Assembly (NCBI GenBank): GCA_022559985.1
Contig: JAFJTR010000150.1
Coordinates: 1 to 36,748, forward strand
Source of the DNA: Parastagonospora avenae f. sp. tritici 18332-5
Lineage: Eukaryota; Ascomycota; Dothideomycetes; Pleosporales; Phaeosphaeriaceae
Length of the DNA stretch: 36,748 nucleotides
Reading direction: 5' to 3'
Made by a program: the position numbers and the translations under genes. Shown in pieces: positions 8,188 through 19,367 of this stretch; positions within the stretch are counted from its first letter, which is position 1, and each line of letters starts with the position of its first letter. Below the pieces are notes generated by a model. The model made no database searches, was not told the origin of the DNA, and saw only the letters and a list, made by a program, of their open reading frames with translations.

Positions 8188-10386
8188 CTACGTTGCAGAC
8201 ACCAACGGCAAGCTTCGCCTACTGCCTTGTCCTCTTACTGCAGTATTGCCAGCAGTCCGCATCGTGTGCGGCGGCACACGCATGACTGGCTTTGGTCTAG
8301 GAGGAGAGGGGCGATGCTCGGTTTCAGAATCAGATGTAGCTTCTGTTGAAGCAGTATCTTCAGACTCTGCCCCGCTCGCCTCTGTCATGGTATCATCTGT
8401 GGCCACCTGCATGGGCAGTATGTCTTCCTGGTGCTGAGACCACAAAATGTGACTCGAATCGTCACGTGTTGGTGTGATTTCTCCAGCATCCGAAGGCGAG
8501 GACAGGCTATGCTGGTTGATAGAAGGTTGAAATGGGATGAGATCAAGGTCGTCTTCGTCTTCGGGTAGAGAAACCTGAATTGCAATGGTAGAATCGTCCA
8601 TCAGCATATCGGGACTTTGCACGACTTCGGGTGGTAACGGCGCATCTTCTGGGATATGCAGGAGCACTGGGACTTGTTCCGAGTCCATTGTTTCTAGAGC
8701 ATGGGGCGCGTCGATTCGTTCGTAGAACAGCATGAAGACGTTAGCTTGGTGGGCTTGCTCCTCTGGTACAGCATAAACGGTGTCGTCGCTAAATCGCCAC
8801 CACTGTTCCTCTGTTGAAGTCTGCTCGTTAACCTCGTCAGAGCATTCCGGCTGCGATGAGGTTTGAGCATGTGGTCGATAGCAAACGTAGTGTCCATTTC
8901 CATGCGACCCGAAATGGGTGACGGCCGCTCGCAGTCTATACTGGAATGGAGATGTGGTCATCGGTTCATCGGTCTGCAGAAGCATGGACTGGGCAGGGTC
9001 CCGCGGCCACTCTTCTAACGACATGTCAGGCTGTCTAGAGCCGCTTGGTGCACTGCCCAGGCACCAGTTCCCCAAGTCGAGGATTCTCGGATATGAGACA
9101 CAAGCAGTATTCTTGTAGGATGCGCCAGTCATTTCGTCGAAGTTGCTGCGGTTCACGTGTAGTACAAGCGACTTGGGTGCTCGTGCAACTACAATCTGCT
9201 TCGACTTGGAGCTCTGCACCCAGTTCTTCTTGACAATGTTCAAAGTCTTTACCAAAGTGTTGTCTTCAAACTTCTCGTCGTCGATCATCTCCGAGACGGC
9301 TTTCAGCTTCGCCTCGAAGGGCGAGCCCGCAGTGGCTAGTGGAGTAAGTGTCTTCTGCAGCTTGAGCAAAGTGCACTTTGCGCACTCAACGCCGTCGATG
9401 TACTCGAGTTTAGTATATTCGTCGAGACATTCGCGGATGTCGTAGCCGTAGTTGTTGCCGAGCGAGACAGTGATGCAGTTGAAATTGATCAGCGACAGGC
9501 CTTCAGAGTAGCCGCAAGACGTGCAGCCAACGCGCTGGGCGATTAGACCATCAAGGGGGTTCGGCACTATCTTAGACTGCTCCGTTGCCCATTGTGTTCG
9601 TTGGAGTTTGCTGTCCCCGTCTGCATCGATGGGCTGCTGTGTGCCTGGTGTGCCTGGTGCGTTAGTCAAGCTCTTGGTAGCTTCAAGCCATGAGACGGAG
9701 GACAGTCTCTTACTGCTTGAAGCCTGTTTGACCTCATTGTCCATCTCGTCTAGTATCTTTGAGAAGTACTCTTGAGCGTCTTGCTGGGTGAAGGTACTCA
9801 TCGACTTGAGCTTCCCGGGTATCCAGAAGTGTTTCCCGAGATTTGCTGGATCATTGAGATTGTCGATCAATTCACGGAGTGCGCCGTTGGTGGAGTCAGC
9901 AGTAAACGAAGGATATTCAGTGGTTATCGTGGCAAGGTAATCGCGTAGAGAGGGCAAGGCAGCAAGACCCTGAATAACACTGTTCTGGTAGCAGGAGTTG
10001 CTAAAATTCCCAAGGCCAGGCGGAACGTTGCTGGGTCCGCTCGACAAGGCGTTTGTGAAGCGAGTGACGCCCTTGTGAAGTAAGCTTTGGCTGTGAGAGC
10101 CGAATATATACCCCAACAAGCCACTTGCTTTCTGCATTGTGTTTTCAGCCGGCTCTGTGTCGGACTGCTCGATAGAGGCGTAGGACGACCATAGCACGCC
10201 GACAGACATGTCAACAAGCTGGGCGATGCGGAGCCGAATAGGGAAGCTGGCAAGCTCGAGCGCCTTGACGAGAGCGTATGCGCCAAAGACAACTGTGAGC
10301 AGAACCCAAATGAGGGAAGTGCTGGACGTCGGTGGCGCCCACGGCCGATGCGGAGCGTCAGACGCGTAGTAGCCGTATTCGCTCAT
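8188..10386 (-). CDS. Ubiquitin-specific protease (USP/UCH, C19), membrane anchored, Ubp16-like
   Basis: A cysteine protease that removes ubiquitin, 732 aa in a single exon. A hydrophobic segment at residues 24-46 is a likely N-terminal membrane anchor, as in yeast Ubp16 (mitochondrial outer membrane); location here is inferred. The USP domain runs from about 124 to 556. The Cys box is GLGNFSNSCYQNS with Cys132 catalytic. QQDAQEYF is at 201-208. Zinc-binding CxxC pairs are Cys288/291 and Cys335/338. The His box is HGNGHYVCYRP with His499 catalytic. The catalytic Asp is in WWRFSDDTV, about 534-535. The last 170 residues are acidic and Ser/Thr-rich, ending in a basic, proline-containing tail, and look disordered. 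The gene is divergent from ALB1. Confidence 0.9.
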   Translation of the reverse strand: MSEYGYYASDAPHRPWAPPTSSTSLIWVLLTVVFGAYALVKALELASFPIRLRIAQLVDMSVGVLWSSYASIEQSDTEPAENTMQKASGLLGYIFGSHSQSLLHKGVTRFTNALSSGPSNVPPGLGNFSNSCYQNSVIQGLAALPSLRDYLATITTEYPSFTADSTNGALRELIDNLNDPANLGKHFWIPGKLKSMSTFTQQDAQEYFSKILDEMDNEVKQASSSKRLSSVSWLEATKSLTNAPGTPGTQQPIDADGDSKLQRTQWATEQSKIVPNPLDGLIAQRVGCTSCGYSEGLSLINFNCITVSLGNNYGYDIRECLDEYTKLEYIDGVECAKCTLLKLQKTLTPLATAGSPFEAKLKAVSEMIDDEKFEDNTLVKTLNIVKKNWVQSSKSKQIVVARAPKSLVLHVNRSNFDEMTGASYKNTACVSYPRILDLGNWCLGSAPSGSRQPDMSLEEWPRDPAQSMLLQTDEPMTTSPFQYRLRAAVTHFGSHGNGHYVCYRPHAQTSSQPECSDEVNEQTSTEEQWWRFSDDTVYAVPEEQAHQANVFMLFYERIDAPHALETMDSEQVPVLLHIPEDAPLPPEVVQSPDMLMDDSTIAIQVSLPEDEDDLDLIPFQPSINQHSLSSPSDAGEITPTRDDSSHILWSQHQEDILPMQVATDDTMTEASGAESEDTASTEATSDSETEHRPSPPRPKPVMRVPPHTMRTAGNTAVRGQGSRRSLPLVSAT

Positions 10387-10799
10387 AGCGCTGTACGAAG
10401 CGATGAATGTGGTAGTGGTAGTGTTGAGTATGATGATGGTATAATGTTCGGGGCAGCAGACGGGTCTTTCAACCTTTGGGCCAGCGCATAGATTGTGTGG
10501 GACAGAGCAAACGCGGTGGAGTTGAGTTTGCCTGCGACATGGAGAGGGGAGACAGCGACGCGGCAGGAGGGGTAGTGATGAGCGAGGGCGGTGGTGCGAG
10601 TGGTGGTGGTGGGAGTGAATCAGTGTGTTGATGAGAGAGGGCTTGTCGTGGTCTCGTCTGCCATCGGGGGAAGGAGCGGAGATGGCCTAACCGGGCCTGG
10701 CGCGAAGAGTGGATCCCGAAATTTGGTCTTCGCGACGGCATTGTGAACAGGCTGGTGGCATGTCGCGATTAACACGACAGAAATCCTTGAAAACATAAA
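10387..10799. promoter_or_regulatory. Divergent promoter between deubiquitinase and ALB1
   Basis: This 413-bp non-coding interval separates two start codons on opposite strands and so must contain both core promoters. It has purine/pyrimidine-skewed runs (GGTGGTGGTGGGAGTG at about 10602-10617). I saw no TATA box at a convincing position. Confidence 0.6.
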
Positions 10800-11380
10800 A
10801 TGGCCAAGACAGCAAAGATCAAGAAGCGGGGTATGTCCATGAAGCGACATTCACCCCCCACCGGCATGCAGCGACTAACCCGCCTCCAGAAGTCACAGTG
10901 CACTCGCGTGCTGCCCGCCGCGCCGCCTCGCCCTCCATCGACCTGGACAAGAAGCTCAAGCAGACGACGCGCGACTCGGCGTCCCCCTCCAGGCCGTCGC
11001 AGGTGAAGCCACACGCCCTCGCCGCACAGAATGGCGGCATCCAGAAGAAGCAGAAGAAGGGCACCATGACCCGGGCGCAGCGGCTGCGGCACCAAAAAGG
11101 CCTCGAGCGCGCAGCAGACGTCATGGACAAGCGCCAGGTCAAGGTAGTCAAGAGCCTCGGCAAGGAGCGCAACATCAAGGAGCGCAGCAAGGGCTGGGAA
11201 GACGTCAACGGCGACGGCAAGAAGCGCAAGAAGACCACCGGCCTCGACGACGACAAGAACGACCGCGAGTGGGTCAGCGACAAAGACATGGACGACACGG
11301 CGGTTGCCGCTGCACCCGAGCCCGCAGCCGCCGTCGCAGAGAGCATACCGCTGCCCGTCGTAGAGGACGAGCTGCTGTAG
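10800..11380 (+). CDS. ALB1: Alb1, 60S ribosome-biogenesis factor (Arx1 partner)
   Basis: A small basic nuclear protein that works with Arx1 on pre-60S particles during export. Exons are 10800-10830 and 10890-11380 (173 aa). The 59-bp intron has GTATGT, a GACTAACCC branch point and CTCCAG, and splits a Glu codon in phase 1. The N-terminus reads MAKTAKIKKREVTVHSRAAR, the hallmark start of fungal Alb1, followed by ASPSIDLDKKL. A Lys/Arg-rich middle (about residues 85-140: QKKQKKG, RAQRLRHQKGLERAADVM) precedes an acidic/alanine-rich end. The very short first exon is typical of this gene and easily missed. It is transcribed divergently from the deubiquitinase. Confidence 0.9.
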
Positions 11381-12174
11381 AGTGTGGTTGAGCGAAGTGG
11401 TTTTTATTGGAGCGCCGCAACCAACCGGCGCCCATCATGATAGTCACGACTTGTGATACCCAAATCTATCGAGACAAACATATCTATGTCCTTCCACCTC
11501 TCCACCCTCCATTACCCTTCAGTGTGCCAGGAGCATCCCGTCGTACTCGTTCAATTCCTTCTGACGCATTTCGTCGCTCCATCGCGCCAACGCCTCCGCA
11601 TGTCTCTTGCTGTCAGAAGGTGCGGCATTTGAACAACAGTCAATTGACTGGCTAGAAAAGCCTTCGCCATTACGCCGTAGCTCCTACCGTGTACTCTGTC
11701 CAGAATGCCTTGGTACATAGCTTTGCCGAAGCGGCGATCGAGCCGGGATAGGAGGCGTGTCTTTTCGTGGTGGTGGCGGCGGCGGCTGCGAGTCGTCTGT
11801 TCGTGCTACTTCAAAGACCGAAGACATCTCAACTATCTCTACGCTTCTTTTTCTAGGTGGTGTCGGTACCAACATCCCTGCTCGCAGTATCGGAGCCGCT
11901 TTTGGCTTTACGGTAGTCGCTGTAAGACCCGCTTGAAGTAAGCAAGCAGAGTCCGTAAAACCTCAATACATCGTCTGCACCACAACCTTTGCCTGTAACC
12001 CCTGCGAGCGCGACGAGCTGCTGTCCTAGACGTCTTCACGTCGCTCATTCGACGCCGTGATCTGCCCATGGCTGCATGCATAGATACGGGTGACATTGAT
12101 GCTGGAGATACATTCAGTACAGTACAGTACATTGTTGCTTCAAGCTATTCCTCGCCCTCGCTTCATCATCTTGA
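11381..12174. other. Intergenic region with one weak gene candidate
   Basis: This interval lies between two converging genes (ALB1 plus, the coiled-coil gene minus). Apart from the low-confidence candidate at 11684-12069, the open frames have no recognisable features. Confidence 0.4.
11684..12069 (-). CDS. Possible small basic, proline-rich protein (weak model)
   Basis: Not recognised. The minus-strand frame 11919-11684 reads like coding sequence. It contains PTPPRKRSVEIVEM, then SQPPPPPPRKDTPPIPARSP, and ends in a stop. A possible first exon starts at ATG 12069 (MGRSRRRMSDVKTS, very basic). It could join through an intron ending TTACAG just before 11919, which restores the frame, but its 5' site (GTTACA) is poor. 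The frame may instead be chance, since proline runs also arise from GGC/GGT repeats on the other strand. Transcript data would be needed to accept it. Confidence 0.25.
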
Positions 12175-14876
12175 TTAGTCACGGATACGCATCATCTCCC
12201 TTCGTTCCCTCTCCCGCTGTCTATCAGAGGTAACGAATTGACCTGGAGAGATGAGCCCGGGGAAAGGATCAGGGAACATGGTAACTCACTGTCTCTATCC
12301 TTGCGACACGGAAATGTGCCTGGATCGTTCTTGACGCTTTCGTAGTACACGCGCCAATCATCTTCTCTGAATTGTTCGTTGCTATCATAAAAAGCTAGCC
12401 CGCGGGCATGAGATGGCCGTGTTGGGCTTGGTGCAGACTCTCGTACAGAGCGTACATACTCCTCCTGCCGACGCCATCGTCGCCTATCTTTGCCAGCTCC
12501 TCCTCTAGAGTGAAGCTGTTGCTCTTTTTCGGAGCGCATGTCAGCTTCTTTCTCTTCCCACGGGTCATTTACTTCATCTTCGTGATCAACCTCATCTTCA
12601 TCATCCGAGTCGAAGGAGTCATATCCATAATCGTTGTCTTCATCATCGTCGTACGGAGCGCCACCGCCGCGGACTGATACAATGGGGGGACTCTTCATAT
12701 CAGTTGCGCTATCAAACATGGCATCTGCTGCACACAAATTACAAGAGCATACCGAATTGGCTAGCTCTTCATTTTCTGTGCCAGGTCTGTAGTCGAACGA
12801 GTTGACAATGTGTGCGAGTTGAATGAACCGATCATCATTGCTGAGCTGTGGTATATTACGTACCAGAGTAACTCGCTTGTTGTCCGGTGCACGTGGTACA
12901 AACTCAACGTAGTCATCGCTATCAAAGGTCTCCCAGGCAGCAATTCTGACAGTATTGTCGCTCATAATATGTGCCAGGTGGCTTTCCGGGATGCCAACGA
13001 GGACCACGTCGTCGAGCAAGGACTCGGGGAGATCGATGCCCATCCCGTCTCGAATCTCTATGATCTCTCGAACTCTAGCCGCACAAGTATCGGTCTCCAG
13101 ATCATTAACGTGTTGATGGCTAAGAATCTTTCGGATATCGTGTAGCTTTGTGCCTTGGGGGAACTGAAGAATTCGCGCGGGGCTTCCTGGTAGGACTATG
13201 ACTGAGCGCAGAGGATAGAAGTAGAAAGACATAGCTAGTTCTCTGTCCGCATTGAGCTTTGCACTTGATGCCATTGGGGACTCTTTAAAGGCGGGCCTGG
13301 CAGGGACTTTGGGAGTCCGTGAAGCTCCCTGGTTTGGTGTTGGATTTGCAGGTCTCTCTGCCTCCGTCTCCTTGCCTTCATACTGGTCCCTCTCATCCTT
13401 TCTCTCCATCGACTTCTTCAAAAAGCCTAGCTCCATCAACGCATCTGCCTTCTCTTCCTCAGCTGTGTGCAAATCTTCTTCCAGGCGTGCAAGCACATTG
13501 ATGTTCCATTTCAAGTCTTCAACTACGCTGTCATGCATCTCCTTGAGATCTTCGAGCTGTCGCTCAAGATATGTATTTCGCATTCGCAAAATACCAACGA
13601 CGCTGATCCAAACCATGATGCAAGCTGACGGCCGTTCCTTCACACAAGCTTCCAGCGTGTTACGAACCAGCTGGTCGTAGATACCGTCGAACTCTTCTGC
13701 CAGACCGGCGTACGACTCCGATGGCGCTTGGATGGGGGCGGGTATCTCATCACGTCCGCCACCTCTCATCGTTGGCTCTTGTTCTTCGATTGAGGTCTGG
13801 GGTAGAGGCATGAGACTCTGATCGGTCACGATATACATCTCGCCCTGACCTTCTGGTGCCCATGAATCCTCATCGAGAAGACCAAGCCGAGCAATGGCCT
13901 GCCGTACGTCATGGTCATGCTCTACCTCAAAAAGGCAGGTAACCTCGCTGTCATGGCCGTGTTTCTTCAAATGATTGAGCTCAATGGTCTTCCAGGTATC
14001 GTTATCGCAGGCACCTCCGCGGGGAAAATGACAGACAATGATCGGTGTTTCAAAAACATGATTGTCGGCATAACAATCGATTGCAAAGCGTTCGTTGAGA
14101 TAGACCATGTGAATTCCAGAGGGTCCAAAGGCACCGCCTCCTTCATGTGGAAGTCGATGTACATCTCCAGAGCATTGGCCGTTTGAAATGCTGCCAGGTC
14201 CATCTGCGCTCGGGGTCTTGGTATTAGTCCCAGCCTTTGCTGATTTTGCTGATGCAGCGGCAAGCTCTTGGTCCATCTCATCCCAGTTCTTGTACTTCGC
14301 ATAGCTATACACGTGCTCTTCGTCTTCGAGTTGATCGCCCATGCCGCCCCTGATGGCAGGACGGGACTCGTTCAGATCTCCGTCGCGAGTTTCAAGGTCA
14401 CTCAACTGCACCAGCAACGAATCGAGATCCAGGAAGTCTGTCGCTATTCCTCGCGGGTTGTACTCAATGTCTCCGATCAGTGAGCTCCTTAGCTCCTCAT
14501 TCTCCTCTTGCAGCTTATCGACTTCTCTGTTCAGTTTGTTGACCTCCCGCTCCAGTTGTTTCTTCCTCTTTTCCAGCTTTCCAAGAGCTTTGCCAATCGG
14601 CTCCATCGTCGTTTCATAACCATGCTGTTGTCCAGCAGCATGCATAGAACAACTAAGGTGATTCTTCCAGCCTTCTGCACCGATGCACTCCAGTTCGCCC
14701 AGAAATGCTTCAACTTGTTCGCCATCATGTACCGAGTTCAGTATAGTTTGTCGCACCATGGGTATCTGTGAAACAAGCACATGGAGGCGTGTGTGGTGTG
14801 CAGGAGAGAATGAACATGGAAAGCGACAGAATTGCCTGAGGATCTCGGCATAACGGATTGATGTTGGTTGGGCCAT
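12175..14876 (-). CDS. Hypothetical coiled-coil protein with repeated RGG(G)-acidic motifs
   Basis: No family recognised. Exons are 14876-12290 and 12242-12175 (884 aa). The 47-bp intron starts GTGAGT and the last exon ends ...REMMRIRD. The first ATG is 14876, since the frame upstream begins with TTG. A strong coiled coil lies at about residues 95-135 (KKQLEREVNKLNREVDKLQ). A second spans about 433-505. A very acidic stretch is at about 742-775 (YDDDEDNDYGYDSFDSDDED), followed by an Arg-rich segment (KDRRRWRRQEEYVR). Five RGG motifs start at about 176, 286, 371, 736 and 791; the clearest are MRGGGRDE and VRGGGAPYDDD. A Cys pair pattern CSCNLC is at about 710-715. There is no signal peptide. 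It is probably intracellular, and its function is unknown. Confidence 0.8.
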
Positions 14877-15603
14877 GATGTTTGCCAAGGGCTATTCTTG
14901 TTAGCCGCAATAATTGTGGGTGGTCGCTATCCTGGTTGGTTACGTGCCTCTTAGGAGGAGCTGTAATATATGTTACAAAGTCGCAGGAAATACACAGATG
15001 CGCAGAGCAGGAGCTCTTTATTAAGAAGCGTATATTCAATGATTAAACGCCCTCGAAGTGCTCGAAGTGAACATCGTTTTCGTGATTATCCTCAAAACTG
15101 TGAATCTGAGAGTCACAGCCGGAATACGTGAAATATCGTGAAATAAAATTGACTGGCATAATAGTCGTGAACACGCCTAGGTGTATATTCTCTGATCGTA
15201 TTGACAAACTACGAAAGACAGCGAAAGTGAATGTGGCGAGCAAACAAATCAAGCACAAACGCGGGGAGTTGACACATGAGAATGAATATCTTTGAATTGT
15301 GTCATGCATCATGCTTCTATGTCGATTGTACGAACGTATCAAAATAAATGGTGGCTGATATCATGCCGGGGTATACCGTACTTTTGCACCCTGTAATATT
15401 GCGCCTTGCAAGAAATGTACAAATGTACTACTAAACCCTTGTTGACCAGATACAATAAACCACTAAAAACAAACCCATCGCAAAAGAATGAACCGGGTAC
15501 CGAATTTGCCATCAGAGAAGCCAGCGCTGTTAGCCAAACGCCGTTGACTGCAGCGCAAAGAGGATCGCAGTAGAAGTGTACACACTGGAGGACCAACGCG
15601 ACC
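14877..15603. other. Intergenic region, no gene recognised
   Basis: About 730 bp lies upstream of the coiled-coil gene and downstream of the next gene. Base composition is AT-richer than the flanking exons. Minus-strand frames of 91-104 codons occur but lack motifs or splice continuity. It probably holds the promoter of the coiled-coil gene and the 3' UTR of its neighbour. Confidence 0.5.
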
Positions 15604-16518
15604 CTAGTTGGCAACGCGCGTCATAGGTCGTCCACGTTCGACGCGGGGAACAGCGTCTGAGGAAATAGTGCGCGTTCGGGCAGCAGCTGCAGCCACGACG
15701 GCATCCTGATGTTCTTTGGCCATGAGTCTCAGTGCAGCCTTGGCCTCCTCGAGAGGAACGCTGTTGTTGCGCTTTGGACTGTTGCGTCTTGACTGTGCAC
15801 GGCTGGAAGGAGTGGAAATTGGCGAAAGAGGTCCTCGGATGCTGCTCGCTCTTGTACTAGGCGCGCTGGGCCCATCTCGGACACTGCCAGGACCAGTGCG
15901 AAAGGCAGTACTGACAGATTCCTGACTACGAGCATCGGCATCGGGCTCGTGCTCACGTGAAACAGGTCGTGATCGTACGAAGTTTGGGTCGTCGCCTTTT
16001 CGCATGTGTCGGAATTCGTTGGTCGTAGAGTCGATACACCAGAGCTTGTAACCAGTTGTAGATCCCGGAATGAAAGTGCCATGTTCATCCCAGCAGTGAA
16101 CCCATGCAACGCCATTATCGAGTTGGAAGAAGCCAGCTTCAACTTTCCTTCCGCGCTCGTTCTTGATCTGGGTCGTTCGCTTGCGGCGCTTGTAATCGTC
16201 CTCTAGAAGGTAGCGCCCCAAGACACGGGAACGGTGGACCGGGATCGGCTTCTCCAACTTGTCGAACTCGCGTGGCTGCGGCGAAGTCGCTGGGGAGAAT
16301 GGAACTCCCCCAGAAGCTTTAGGGTCTGTGGATTCAGAAGGTACGTCCTTGACTTTCGCAATTAGAAACCAGCCACGGCCCGGGATGTATTCGTATTGGC
16401 CAGGTACAGGGGTGGACCAGTATTCAGTGACCCTCACAGGCCGCTCAATCTTGGACGCGCGAAACCATTTGTGCGGTTGGAACACCTTTTGGGTCGCAAG
16501 GAAGAGGTTGGGTGTCAT
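15604..16518 (-). CDS. Hypothetical Trp-rich N-domain protein with disordered basic tail
   Basis: No family recognised. It is a single exon of 304 aa starting at ATG 16518. The N-terminal half (about 1-175) looks folded. It is rich in aromatic residues: HKWFRASKIERPVRVTEYW, PGRGWFLIAKV, then GFFQLDNGVAWVHCWDEHG and GYKLWCID. The C-terminal half (about 180-304) is Ser/Arg/Pro-rich low-complexity sequence (RASSIRGPLSPISTPSSRAQ). It contains an Ala-rich helix (EEAKAALRLMAKEHQDAVVAA) and ends with a basic tail. There is no signal peptide or membrane segment. The long frame and compositional contrast favour a real gene. Confidence 0.7.
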   Translation of the reverse strand: MTPNLFLATQKVFQPHKWFRASKIERPVRVTEYWSTPVPGQYEYIPGRGWFLIAKVKDVPSESTDPKASGGVPFSPATSPQPREFDKLEKPIPVHRSRVLGRYLLEDDYKRRKRTTQIKNERGRKVEAGFFQLDNGVAWVHCWDEHGTFIPGSTTGYKLWCIDSTTNEFRHMRKGDDPNFVRSRPVSREHEPDADARSQESVSTAFRTGPGSVRDGPSAPSTRASSIRGPLSPISTPSSRAQSRRNSPKRNNSVPLEEAKAALRLMAKEHQDAVVAAAAARTRTISSDAVPRVERGRPMTRVAN

Positions 16519-18640
16519 GGCAGCCTTAAAGTGGAACGGAAATTTGTTCTGAGTGTCGTGTGCTATACCAGTTTCAGAGTCGACCAGCGGTTTTTGGAGA
16601 AGCCAAGTGGATGTTGCGTAAATTTGACTTTATCCACGGCTATAGCAACGCGTTGCACCCCGTGAAAGCTGACCGTTGAAGTAAACCGTTACGCCGGGCT
16701 TTGAATGGAGGCGCAGTACTCGTGAAGGAGGTCGAAGATCGGTCACAGGAAGCGCTCGTCCGTTTTGGAGAGTGGCCAAGCGATATCGATCGCTGCGTGC
16801 AAAGCACGACTGTGTCGCCAGGGAAAGCGGTACAAACCTCCGGATAAGTGTTACCAGCTGTGAATATCAGGATTCGAGAAATCGAGGCCGGGGGCCGTCG
16901 AAGTATTTAAAACGGCTCGGGAGCTAAAATAGTGGTACGGGCCTAGCAAATCTTTCCAGGCTGGCGGAAAGGAAATTTGAAAAGGGCGCTTTGGTACCGT
17001 GGTCGATTGTGCAGAACAGTGGGTCGTCGAGCTTAAGTGCGAAGGGGCAATCGCATCGGTTTTGGTGCTTTCTCGTGCGAATTTGCCAGTCGAGGCCCCA
17101 ACTTATCCGAATCTCAGAAAAGCAGGACATAATGATTCGTCATCGCCCACTACCTCGTTCAAATGTGGTCGGCGATACCGCTCCGGTTCTTCCCTCCTCT
17201 TGCTATCGCACACATGCGCATCTGCTGTCGTCCGCATGTGAGATGCCCAATTCGTACTTCCCTCAGAGCATCCCACAGGCTGCAATCGGCCAATCAGCCG
17301 CCGTCCACATGCCCCGTGGCGTCAAAACGCAAGACAAAGCGACTGGCGTAGGGTGTGATAAAGGTGTGTGCCTGTTTGTGTAAAATTACAGGGCAGGCAC
17401 AGACAGGAGAGCGGTGTGAGCCTAAGGCATGTTTGCGGATGGACAAGGTGGAGGTGGAGAGAACAGTGGTACCGGTAGGACGCGGCGCTCGTAAGCGTTC
17501 CCGTAAGCGAGAAGTTGCTCCCTGGTAACACTGGGAAACATCGTCGACTCCGCAAAGAGCAAGACACTGGTGCCCGGTTGACACACGAGCATGCGAGCAA
17601 ATGCTGGCCTACCTGACGCCCACGAGGCAGTCTTTGGGCATCGTGCGACAGCGCCAAGAATCATGAGCCAGGCCGATCGCAGCACTCTGCGGCTGTACAA
17701 CTGCTGATCTGATGCTTGATTGCGCCGTCCTCGCTCGCACGGCTTTACTGTGTACTTTCGCATGGGACATACGGTGAGCAGGGACTTGTTGAGTAGCCAT
17801 GGCGAGCGGAAAGGGGATATTGGCAAATGGCGTTTGGCTCCGTGCTTATGCAACTCTAGCGAGCGATAAGAATAGAGAGTGGACCAGCTGCGTGGCCGTG
17901 AGCCTGAGCAAGCATGCCAGCCAAACTCAAGACCCAATAACTATCTCTGGTGTCTTTCCATTTTCGTATCACCCCAACCAATGCATAGGAGTAGTAGTAC
18001 TTTCGCGATACTCAATGTGTACCACTTGTGATCGCTCAAGATTCAAAGGGAGAACGGTCGTGAGTGGATTATCTCAAAGCGATGGCTTGACATTTTCTTC
18101 TCTGCTGTCATACTTGGTGCCTCGCATCAGTGAAGCTTGAGGCAATTGTACTCGCTGATGACGAAGGTACACATAAAAGCCTAGGTTAGTACATTACGAG
18201 CTCGGGCGCAGAGGAACCCGGATAGTGGCATGGCCGATGGCTACGGATACCGCATGCTGGCGCCGGGCAGTAGGTGATGCGCGGCCGGCAGATGCCTCGT
18301 CGACGTCCTATGGTAGCAGCAATACTATCGCGCTCCGCATGATTCGAATGATGGGACACATGTCATAGTGAACCGGTTTACGAGTCATAGTACACCCAGG
18401 GGAGAATGAAATGGGTATTGGCTCTTGTTCATTGCATTCTACTGCTCGTGCTTCTCCCTATCCTGGGTCGTATCGCAGTTTCGTGTCGCAGTGACTTTTG
18501 ATGTACATGCCTCTCCTCACATTCACACCTTTAGAGTGCGAGCCGAGCCAAGCCGAAGAGGATGAAAAGCCTTCCCATTGAGATCGTAACTAATCACAGA
18601 GACGCCTTGTATGCCCCGACCAAGTTGAAACCACATTCGT
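16519..18640. other. Long intergenic region, at most one weak small gene
   Basis: This 2.1-kb stretch lies between the 304-aa hypothetical gene and eL32. Several frames exceed 100 codons on both strands but overlap each other and show no family motif. The only one with a splice model that keeps frame is listed separately at 17422-17800. I saw no tRNA-like A/B boxes. Confidence 0.45.
17422..17800 (-). CDS. Possible small two-exon hypothetical protein
   Basis: Not recognised. A model with exons 17800-17613 and 17566-17422 gives 110 aa and keeps frame across a 46-bp intron (GTAGGC ... CACCAG). The ATG sits in a good context (CGCCATGGCT). The product would begin MATQQVPAHRMSHAK and end PLFSPPPPCPSANMP. 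No domain, signal peptide or conserved motif is visible. A longer overlapping frame without the intron also exists, so this may be chance. Confidence 0.25.
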
Positions 18641-19367
18641 CTATGACTCGGTCTTGACGCGAGCCTTGCCGTTCGTCACTTTAACACCGAGCTGCTTCGC
18701 GCGGGCAACGATGTCGATGCGCTTTCGTGCGGAAACGGAGTGAGCGATCCTAGTGGAAGGTCAGTAGGATACTCGAGCATTCGATATGGAAACAGTGGGG
18801 CAGGCGTACTCTGCGGCGAATGTGGTGTTGTGCATGAGGAGAAGGTCAACATCGGCGACTAAGGTACGTTAGCGACTTGTTGTCTGACGGTGTATCTCAG
18901 CGAAGCCTACCGTTGGCGACGAGGAAAGCCTTGTGGCCGGAGGGCATGAGGTGGCGGGTCTTCCTGTTGGATCCGTAACCGATCTAAAATCGTGCGTCAG
19001 CCCAAGTTCGAAACGTTCTTCGCTTGCATGTCCAATTCGTATCCGAAAACTGCATGTCCCATGGCGCGAGGGTCGTAGAGGTAGTCCGTACCTTGGGCAT
19101 AGCAGCCTGGCCCTTGAACCGCCTGCGGACGCGGTTGTCAATACCCTTGGGCTTGCGCCATGAGGGGTCGACGCCTATCCAATGTCAACACTGCTGTTCC
19201 TCCCTTCAGATGTTCGTAGTCCCTCACATTTGAAACGGTCGGACTGATGGCGGTTGAAGCGCTTGGGGTCTGTATACAATTCCGTCAGTTGCGAATTTTC
19301 GGTGTCATAGTTTTCGGTGTGGCATACGCTTCTTGACGATCGCAACGTGCTTCTTAGCGGCAACCAT
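18641..19367 (-). CDS. RPL32: 60S ribosomal protein eL32
   Basis: A structural protein of the large cytosolic ribosomal subunit. Six exons (minus) are 19367-19328, 19269-19228, 19174-19092, 18983-18911, 18858-18810 and 18749-18641, giving 131 aa, the family's normal length. The five introns are 58, 53, 108, 52 and 60 bp; no continuous frame shows the gene. The protein reads MVAAKKHVAIVKK, KRFNRHQSDRFKCV, SWRKPKGIDNRVRRRFKGQA, KIGYGSNRKTRHLMPSGHKA, DVDLLLMHNTTFAAEIAHSV and ends KVTNGKARVKTES, matching eL32 throughout. Intron density is high for such a short gene, as is common for fungal ribosomal-protein genes. A possible extra intron in the 5' UTR (just upstream of 19367, ending GACGACAG) is only suggestive. 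Confidence 0.95.

Noticed and set aside
16991..17383. 130-codon plus-strand frame in the eL32-side intergenic region
   Set aside because: No motif, no splice partners, and overlapping frames on the other strand are equally long.
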